Source of the DNA: an uncultured Bacteroidota bacterium
GTDB taxonomy: Bacteria > Bacteroidota > Bacteroidia > Bacteroidales > WCHB1-69
DNA length: 64,000 nucleotides
NCBI GenBank assembly: GCA_902802755.1
Contig: CADCNH010000001.1
Location: 62,001-126,000, forward strand
Reading direction: 5' to 3'
Shown: positions 58,442 through 64,000 of the stretch, piece by piece
Layout of the letters: each line of letters opens with the position of its first letter
Numbering within the stretch: the stretch's first letter is position 1
Program-made: the position numbers and the translations under genes
The notes under the pieces: model-generated
Databases searched by the model: none
Told to the model about the DNA's origin: nothing
Seen by the model: only the letters and a program-made list of their open reading frames with translations

Positions 58442-58450
58442 GCTTGAATG

Positions 58451-59308
58451 CTAAAATGACAGCCCGAAAAGAATCTCAACAGTGCCAATGGATGCTTTTT
58501 CCTGTACTTTTGTTCGACTGTTCTTGGCATTTTTGGAAAAATAATTGTTGAGAGACTGGGCATAATTGACGTATAACTTGCCTTTAAGATGTCTTTTGAT
58601 GACATATTCAAAGCCTAAACCGGCAAAAACAGACTCTTTGAAAAGAGCTACCTCGTTGTCTTTGGACCAATCGGTAGTCACATAGTTGATGGTCTCCTTA
58701 TCGGTTTCTCTTGCCGTCGGGTCAATCTGGAATCGGGATTGGTATCTGGAGTACAGATTGAAACTGTGATATAAGCCGATGTTACCGCAGATTATGAAAC
58801 GGCTGAAACTTGGGGTTTTCAGCGTGATGGCGGTGGGAATGGTGAAATAAATACTCTTGTATTTGCGGTCAATATTGGCATTGTCTAAGGTCTTATCCAC
58901 CAAATGGATGTTATCATTAAAGTTTAGGCTGCCGCCGGTATGTTCGATGAGAATACCGGTGGAAACATAGTAGTTCTTGGTTTTGGTCAGGTCAACATCC
59001 AAATTGACACCATATCGGAGACCTAACTTTACGCTCTCGTGGGCGGATCTTTCATAGCCTACTGGTGCGGCCTTGTGGTTTTTCCAGTTCATCCAATTGA
59101 AAGTGGGACCGAAGGTGACACCAAACACCACTCTACGGGCTTCCAGTTCATTGTAATGGTCTTCCCTGTGATGTTTTTGTTCTTTTTGCCCTTTTTGTTC
59201 TTTTTGCTCTCTATTTCTAGCGGTAGTTGTGCCATTGTTATAATAATTCTGCGAAAAAGCACAGGCCATGATGGCAAACATACTGATAAAACAAAAGATT
59301 TTCTTCAT
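58451..59308 (-). CDS. PorT-family outer-membrane beta-barrel protein
   Basis: 285 residues. Signal peptide 1-19 (CAFSQ). Residues 33-50 contain a charged repeat, EQKEQKGQKEQKHH, that comes from iterated AAAGAACAAAAAG-like DNA. From about 58 the barrel begins (RRVVFGVTFGPTFNWM; KLGLRYGVNLDVDL; KNYYVSTGILIEHTGGSL; FIICGNIGLYHSFNLY; VFAGLGFEYVIKRHLKGKLYVNYAQSL; TVEILFGLSF), ending in Phe. This layout is that of PorT-like proteins, some linked to T9SS assembly; others are just barrels, so the name is generic. Follows ruvB by 26 bases. Confidence 0.8.
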   Translation of the reverse strand: MKKIFCFISMFAIMACAFSQNYYNNGTTTARNREQKEQKGQKEQKHHREDHYNELEARRVVFGVTFGPTFNWMNWKNHKAAPVGYERSAHESVKLGLRYGVNLDVDLTKTKNYYVSTGILIEHTGGSLNFNDNIHLVDKTLDNANIDRKYKSIYFTIPTAITLKTPSFSRFIICGNIGLYHSFNLYSRYQSRFQIDPTARETDKETINYVTTDWSKDNEVALFKESVFAGLGFEYVIKRHLKGKLYVNYAQSLNNYFSKNAKNSRTKVQEKASIGTVEILFGLSF

Positions 59309-59334
59309 AGAATGGTATTTTTAACTGTTATTCT

Positions 59335-60360
59335 CTAAAATAAAGTGGGTTGTTGGTCATTCATTCTCAATTTGCCAAGGTGGGCAAAGCCCAAATCTGT
59401 CACTTCACGTCCTCTTGGGGTTCTCATCAAGTAACCTTCCTGAATCAGGAAAGGCTCGTAAACTTCTTCCAAAGTGCCCCGGTCTTCACCGACAGCGGTG
59501 GCAATGGTGGAAATGCCAACAGGTCCTCCTTTAAATTTTTCAACGATAGTAGAAAGTATTTTATTGTCCATCTCGTCCAAACCGTGTTTGTCAACATTCA
59601 GGGCGGCCAATGCCACCTGGGTAATATCGTAGGTGATAGTGCCGTCGCCTTTGATTTGGGCGAAGTCGCGCACACGGCGCAGCAAGAGGTTGGCGATACG
59701 AGGAGTGCCACGACTGCGGCGGGCAATCTCGAAGGCAGCGTCATCTTTGATGGGAATGCTGAGGATGGAAGCGGAGCGTTTCAGAATCTTCGACAAGGTC
59801 TCCGCATCATAGTATTGCAGTCGCAAGTTGATACCGAAACGGGAACGCAATGGGGCTGTCAGCAGGCCGGAACGTGTGGTAGCCCCCACCAAAGTGAAAG
59901 GGTTGAGGGAGATTTGCACACTGCGCGCATTGGGGCCGCTGTCAATCATAATGTCAATGCGGTAGTCTTCCATGGCAGAGTATAGGTATTCCTCCACAAT
60001 AGGCGAAAGACGATGAATTTCGTCTATAAAGAGCACGTCATTGGGCTCCAGATTGGTCAACAGGCCCGCCAGTTCACCAGGTTTGTCGATGACGGGGCCG
60101 GAGGTGATTTTCATGTTTACACCCATCTCGTTGGCGATGATGTGCGAGAGGGTGGTCTTACCCAAGCCTGGAGGGCCGTGCAGGAGTACATGGTCCAAGG
60201 CTTCCCCGCGGGCTTTGGCGGCACGGACAAAGACGATGATGTTGTCAATAACCTGCTCTTGCCCATGGAAATCGGCAAATTCCGTTGGCCGAATGGCACG
60301 TTCGAATTCCTTTTCTGCAGCGGAGAGTCTTGAGGCGTTGGGATCCAGATTGTTATTCAT
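59335..60360 (-). CDS. ruvB: Holliday junction branch migration ATPase RuvB
   Basis: 341 residues. With RuvA and RuvC it drives and resolves Holliday junctions. Seen: [18 protein letters not shown], Walker [17 protein letters not shown], Walker B FIDEIHRL, the [18 protein letters not shown] sensor/arginine finger stretch and the C-terminal winged helix with [15 protein letters not shown]. All the motifs are intact. It lies near recA (60371-61393 intervenes), so recombination genes are clustered here, though ruvA and ruvC are not in the window. Confidence 0.97.
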   Translation of the reverse strand: MNNNLDPNASRLSAAEKEFERAIRPTEFADFHGQEQVIDNIIVFVRAAKARGEALDHVLLHGPPGLGKTTLSHIIANEMGVNMKITSGPVIDKPGELAGLLTNLEPNDVLFIDEIHRLSPIVEEYLYSAMEDYRIDIMIDSGPNARSVQISLNPFTLVGATTRSGLLTAPLRSRFGINLRLQYYDAETLSKILKRSASILSIPIKDDAAFEIARRSRGTPRIANLLLRRVRDFAQIKGDGTITYDITQVALAALNVDKHGLDEMDNKILSTIVEKFKGGPVGISTIATAVGEDRGTLEEVYEPFLIQEGYLMRTPRGREVTDLGFAHLGKLRMNDQQPTLF

Positions 60361-60370
60361 GGTCTTGCTT

Positions 60371-61393
60371 TTATTTCATTTTGTCCAAGCGATTCAAACC
60401 TAATACTGCAGGTTCATAGTTGGGCAGTATCTTTAAAGCCGTTTCGTATGCTTCGCGAGCTTCGGCTAACCGACCGGTGCACTCATAACATACGCCACGG
60501 TTGCAGTATGCCTCCACACAGTTGGGTTCTACGGCAATGGCACGGTCAAACAAGGCCTGTGCTTCGTCGTATTTGTCCTGATCCACCATATAAACGTAAC
60601 CCAAATTGTTGAGGGCAGGCAGGTGGTCTTCCTTGATTTGGAGGACGATTTTATACTGCTCTACAGCCTGCTCTATTTGTTCGTCCGACTGATTCTTTTC
60701 TCCCAAATCCTGCAAAAGTTTAGCCAGATTGAAATTGATTTCAATATTGTTGGGGTCGGCTTGCAGGGCGTTTTGGTAGTAGCTGATGGCCAAGGGGTCG
60801 AGTTTTTGCTGGTAGTAATATCCTAATTCCAAAAATGCTCTGATTTCTGCAGGGTTTTGGTCTATACAAAGTTGAAACATACGCATGGCACCCACGGTGT
60901 CTTGCATTTCTTTTAGACAGAAACCTCTGATTAAGTGTGCTTTAGGATTAAAACTTTCTTGCTCCAAGGCAGCATCCAGCGTATGGTTACACTCGGGAAA
61001 CATCCTGAGGTGGAAATACAATTCCGCCAGTTTCAAACGGGCCTCGTTGTTGTTCGGGTCTAATGCGATGGCGCGTTCCAGCATCTCCTCCGTTTCGTCA
61101 GTTTCCTTTTCCGCAAAGTAAATATCCGACATCAGCACATAATACTTGGAGGTTTTGTCGTCGAGTTTCAGGCATTCGAACATATCTGTTTTGGCCTCGT
61201 CGATAAAGCCGCGGTTGTAGTAGTAAACGGCTCTGCTATAGCGAAGTTCGGCATCCTTGGGATGCTTGTCGATAGCTTTGCATAATTTGGCCAGTTCCGG
61301 CGGCAAATTGGCATATTGCTTGCTGTTGTGCCCGCATGCGGCGAACAACAATACCAGGGAGAAAATAATCAGTCTGACAAAATTTGGTTTCAT
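60371..61393 (-). CDS. TPR-repeat lipoprotein
   Basis: 340 residues. Lipoprotein signal with lipobox FAAC (Cys20). From about 42 on there are about eight consecutive TPR units (34-residue helices such as [31 protein letters not shown] and [31 protein letters not shown], each in part). TPR lipoproteins hold protein complexes together at the envelope. Its place between recA and ruvB (10-15 base gaps) is likely just co-transcription. Function unknown. Confidence 0.88.
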   Translation of the reverse strand: MKPNFVRLIIFSLVLLFAACGHNSKQYANLPPELAKLCKAIDKHPKDAELRYSRAVYYYNRGFIDEAKTDMFECLKLDDKTSKYYVLMSDIYFAEKETDETEEMLERAIALDPNNNEARLKLAELYFHLRMFPECNHTLDAALEQESFNPKAHLIRGFCLKEMQDTVGAMRMFQLCIDQNPAEIRAFLELGYYYQQKLDPLAISYYQNALQADPNNIEINFNLAKLLQDLGEKNQSDEQIEQAVEQYKIVLQIKEDHLPALNNLGYVYMVDQDKYDEAQALFDRAIAVEPNCVEAYCNRGVCYECTGRLAEAREAYETALKILPNYEPAVLGLNRLDKMK

Positions 61394-61408
61394 AGTGGGG
61401 AAAACGTA

Positions 61409-62419
61409 TTATTGTTTTTTCTCAGCGACAGCCTCACGGATTTTTTCTTCGAGTTCCTCCATCAGTTCGGGATTGTCGTTGAGTAGCTGTTTCACAGCAT
61501 CGCGGCCTTGGGCCAGCTTGCTGTCGTTATAAGAGAACCAGGAGCCTGATTTCTTGATGATGTTGTATTCTACACCCAAGTCAACGATTTCACCGGTTTT
61601 GGAGATGCCTTCGCCAAAGAGGATGTCAAATTCGGCGGTGCGGAATGGAGGTGCCACTTTGTTTTTCACGACTTTCACCTTCACGCGGTTGCCTGCGGCG
61701 AGGTCACCGTCTTTCAATTGTGAGGTGCGGCGGATGTCGAGACGGACGGACGCATAGAACTTCAGCGCATTACCGCCAGTGGTGGTTTCGGGGTTTCCGA
61801 ACATAATGCCAATCTTCTCACGCAACTGGTTGATGAAGATGCAGCAGCATCGGGTCTTGCTGATGGTGGCGGTCAGTTTGCGGAGCGCCTGTGACATCAG
61901 TCGAGCCTGCAAACCCATCTTCGAGTCGCCCATGTCGCCTTCAATCTCACTTTTGGGTGTCAAGGCGGCTACAGAATCGATAACAATGATATCGATGGCA
62001 CCGGAACGGATCAGATTGTCGGCGATTTCCAAGGCCTGCTCACCATTATCAGGCTGTGATACCAACAAATCAGCAGTGTTTACTCCTAATTTTTCAGCAT
62101 AGGAACGGTCAAATGCGTGCTCGGCATCGATGAAGGCAGCAATACCACCCTCTTTCTGCGCCTCAGCAATGGCATGGATGGCCAAAGTGGTCTTACCAGA
62201 AGATTCTGGTCCGTAGATTTCAATGATTCTTCCTTTCGGGAGTCCACCGACACCTAATGCCAGGTCCAATGTCAATGAACCAGTATGTATAACGTCAATA
62301 TCTTCAACGGGAGTGTCACTCAAACGCATGATGGCTCCCTTGCCAAAGGTCTTCTCCAGTTTTTCCAAAGTAGAATTCAGCACTTTCAGCTTTTCTTCAT
62401 TCATTTTTTCTTTGTCCAT
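61409..62419 (-). CDS. recA: Recombinase RecA
   Basis: 336 residues from ATG 62419 ([12 protein letters not shown]); a TTG two codons upstream is ignored. Strand exchange and LexA coprotease. Seen: [11 protein letters not shown], Walker [16 protein letters not shown], the Walker B stretch [18 protein letters not shown], the L1 loop [20 protein letters not shown] (in part) and L2 with [24 protein letters not shown] (in part). The C-terminus is acidic ([13 protein letters not shown]). It heads a long minus-strand run and has its own TATTTTTG promoter. No LexA box was looked for with confidence. Confidence 0.98.
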   Translation of the reverse strand: MDKEKMNEEKLKVLNSTLEKLEKTFGKGAIMRLSDTPVEDIDVIHTGSLTLDLALGVGGLPKGRIIEIYGPESSGKTTLAIHAIAEAQKEGGIAAFIDAEHAFDRSYAEKLGVNTADLLVSQPDNGEQALEIADNLIRSGAIDIIVIDSVAALTPKSEIEGDMGDSKMGLQARLMSQALRKLTATISKTRCCCIFINQLREKIGIMFGNPETTTGGNALKFYASVRLDIRRTSQLKDGDLAAGNRVKVKVVKNKVAPPFRTAEFDILFGEGISKTGEIVDLGVEYNIIKKSGSWFSYNDSKLAQGRDAVKQLLNDNPELMEELEEKIREAVAEKKQ

Positions 62420-62449
62420 AAACAAATTTTTTCAAGGTTAAACAAACTA

Positions 62450-62457
62450 CAAAAATA
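62450..62457 (-). promoter_or_regulatory. -7 box for recA
   Basis: TATTTTTG on the minus strand, 30 bases before ATG 62419. Confidence 0.65.
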
Positions 62458-62480
62458 CAATTTTTTTTAATATCAAAAGC

Positions 62481-62517
62481 AAAGGATATGGATTATTTTT
62501 GCCAATCCATACCCTTT
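62481..62517 (-). terminator. Stem-loop between the FG-GAP gene and recA
   Basis: AAAGGATATGGATT (62481-62494) and AATCCATACCCTTT (62504-62517) pair with one mismatch around a nine-base loop. It sits after the FG-GAP gene, before the recA promoter. The T run that follows on the minus strand is short and broken, so termination is only likely. Confidence 0.5.
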
Positions 62518-62588
62518 GTCATCGAAGTAGGAAAACGCAGGCAAAAATATAAAATTTTTCAATACAAAAATAAATCTTGATAAAAAAT

Positions 62589-64000
62589 TTATTTTTTTAT
62601 AATTTTAAATACCATTGATTTAGTTCCGTTGGAAATCTTCAACAGGTAAAAAGCAGGATTCAAATAACTGATATTGAGCTCGAAGTGGTTATCATTAAAA
62701 CTTTTCTCCAGGATTATCCTTCCCGCAGCATCAAAAACTTGTACTTGTATATCCCCTTTGTGCTTTATCTCAATATGGATAATGTCGGATGTGGGATTGG
62801 GATAACAATGAATGTCCGCTGTCATATCAACAGGCTCAATGCTGACGGGTATTTCTGGAAGTCCCTCAAAATAGCTCATGCCACCGGCAAAGTTACCTAC
62901 AATCATGTCGGGATAGGAGTCTCCATTCAAATTAGCTATAGCCACCCCTATTCTGATGCCTTCTTTGATAGGAAAAAACTGGTTTTCAATATTTTCAGGT
63001 AAAATTTGGTTTTGTAAGGAGAAACTTCCATTCAAATTGTTGTCAATATGGTTATAGCAAAACAGTTTTCCCTGCTCATTTCCGCAAATCAGTCGTGTTT
63101 CATTGTTCAGCCGATAAAAACAGGGTGTGGCAAAGCCGAAATAGGAAAGCTCGTAATCCCGCACGTCAACATCGCCCAAGTTAGGATTCTCCAACTGAAA
63201 ATCAATGTTATTTAAGGAGGAAATGTTTTTGTAATAAGCAATTACACCTCTCCTGTTTCCAATTAGCAAATCCATTTTTCCATCTTGGTCCAGGTCGAAA
63301 AGCTGAGGTGTCGCATAATCGCCCACATCAATATTCAGAAAATTTGCAGTGATTTGGTTGTTTTTCCATAGAATGAGGGTCCCATCGATACAACCGCAAA
63401 TCATTTCGCTTTGTCCATCACCATCCAAATCGGCAAATGCTGGATAGAGGGCTTGTTTGTTCAGTTGGCGCATATTGCCGAAATCGGAATTGACCAGTTG
63501 AAATGAAGGTTCAGCACTTGTTCCGATATTCTCAAAATAGGCAATGGCAGAAGAGTAATATGAATTAAGGAATCCGTTGATATAGGAAGAACTGTCGTAA
63601 TAACCGTAATTGCCGGCGAAAAGATCGAGCAGTTCGTCTCCATTCCAGTCGTAGAAAACGGGATAACATCCCGAACCAAGGTCTATCATATCTTGTTGCA
63701 GATATGAAGTGGTGGTAAGGCAGTGGTTTTGTAGTAAGCTGTCGTACTCATATAGCCATACGCTGTTGGTATTTTGCGATTTGGACAACGAGGGGTCGGC
63801 GGGTGACACCAAAAGCTCTTGTTGTCCGTCCGCATTCAAATCAACAGGTGAGACCAACGGCATTGAATACAGATTTACAGGATTAGCTGCATTCGGGAAA
63901 TCAGTGGTTTGCGATATCATTAAAGCTTCTTGTTGAGTGCCCCCGTTGGTGAGTAGGATCACTTGGGCGAAGTCAATATCTCCCAAAATCAAATCTTCCA
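62589..64000 (-). CDS. Surface FG-GAP/VCBS-repeat protein with T9SS type A tail, N-terminus cut off
   Basis: At least 470 residues; the frame is open to the window edge (EDLILGDIDFAQV...). Repeated blades such as YPAFADLDGDGQSEMICG, TPQLFDLDQDGKMDLLIG and GVAIANLNGDSYPDMIVGNF match FG-GAP/VCBS beta-propeller repeats with DxDxDG calcium loops. The last ~80 residues (IHCYPNPTSDIIHIEIK... QVFDAAGRIILEKSF... YLLKISNGTKSMVFKIIKK, each in part) are a T9SS type A sorting domain. A secreted, probably cell-surface adhesive or binding protein. Its signal peptide lies outside the window. Confidence 0.88.
   Translation of the reverse strand, partial: EDLILGDIDFAQVILLTNGGTQQEALMISQTTDFPNAANPVNLYSMPLVSPVDLNADGQQELLVSPADPSLSKSQNTNSVWLYEYDSLLQNHCLTTTSYLQQDMIDLGSGCYPVFYDWNGDELLDLFAGNYGYYDSSSYINGFLNSYYSSAIAYFENIGTSAEPSFQLVNSDFGNMRQLNKQALYPAFADLDGDGQSEMICGCIDGTLILWKNNQITANFLNIDVGDYATPQLFDLDQDGKMDLLIGNRRGVIAYYKNISSLNNIDFQLENPNLGDVDVRDYELSYFGFATPCFYRLNNETRLICGNEQGKLFCYNHIDNNLNGSFSLQNQILPENIENQFFPIKEGIRIGVAIANLNGDSYPDMIVGNFAGGMSYFEGLPEIPVSIEPVDMTADIHCYPNPTSDIIHIEIKHKGDIQVQVFDAAGRIILEKSFNDNHFELNISYLNPAFYLLKISNGTKSMVFKIIKK

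Noticed and set aside
1..64000. tRNA, rRNA, CRISPR array or prophage
   Set aside because: All gene-free gaps were read; none shows a cloverleaf, an rRNA stretch, regularly spaced direct repeats, or phage structural genes.

Overview
The window comes from a chromosome of a Bacteroidota bacterium, most likely order Bacteroidales. The evidence is consistent: AT-rich intergenic DNA, many promoters with the Bacteroidetes -7 box TAnnTTTG 20-50 bases before start codons, almost no Shine-Dalgarno sequences, family-restricted proteins (DUF4175, DUF5686, DUF6089, DUF4837, PorT-like barrels) and type IX secretion (T9SS) sorting domains on at least three proteins. Nearly everything is housekeeping. No rRNA, tRNA, CRISPR array or prophage was seen. 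The only insertion-sequence trace is a broken ISAs1-type transposase near 53.4-53.7 kb.

Layout. 0-3.4 kb (minus): a cut-off secreted protein, a GNAT acetyltransferase, a tiny acidic lipoprotein, IlvE and two small envelope proteins. 4-8.8 kb (plus): rpiB, a LUD/4Fe-4S protein and a giant DUF4175 membrane/coiled-coil protein. 8.8-12.4 kb (plus): an SGNH esterase with a T9SS tail, ybeY and mnmG, with two parS-like sites, one covering the mnmG start. 12.4-13 kb: a dense non-coding stretch with an imperfect inverted repeat, a tandem array of GNA-triloop mini-hairpins, a dispersed repeat, a promoter and what looks like a SAM-II riboswitch in front of metK. 14.3-25.9 kb: a serine hydrolase, then a minus-strand run usp, C69 dipeptidase, rluB, purL, preceded by comEC. 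26-29.5 kb: a hicBA toxin-antitoxin pair whose toxin has a premature stop, then gcvP. 29.5-37.9 kb: an envelope-biogenesis block (DUF5686, DUF6089, uppS, bamA and three tandem skp/ompH genes). 37.9-45 kb: UPF0597 cysteine desulfidase-like gene facing a MalY/PatB-type C-S lyase, a HAD phosphatase and ileS. 45-49.6 kb: dgkA, three small membrane proteins, hipBA and an EamA transporter. 49.7-52.6 kb: pta with a structured leader, a barrel protein and a LolC/E-type permease. 52.6-53.9 kb: repeat-rich, IS-scarred DNA. 53.9-62.4 kb (minus): recA, a TPR lipoprotein, ruvB, a PorT-like protein, an FAH-family enzyme, purB, a DUF4837 lipoprotein, then an ECF sigma factor and its partner. The last gene is a cut-off FG-GAP protein with a T9SS tail.

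Most notable: (1) a SAM-II-type aptamer upstream of metK whose 5' strand can pair instead with a downstream complement over 11 bp, giving a readable switch; (2) an ECF sigma factor translationally coupled to a single-pass membrane protein that ends in a T9SS type B sorting-like (CHU_C) domain, an architecture suggesting that sigma release could be tied to the secretion system; (3) parS-like sites flanking SGNH-ybeY and embedded in the mnmG start codon; (4) a hicA toxin cut short by one stop codon; (5) a repeat family, one copy of which supplies the last codons of purL. All function calls are from reading the sequence; no database search was possible.
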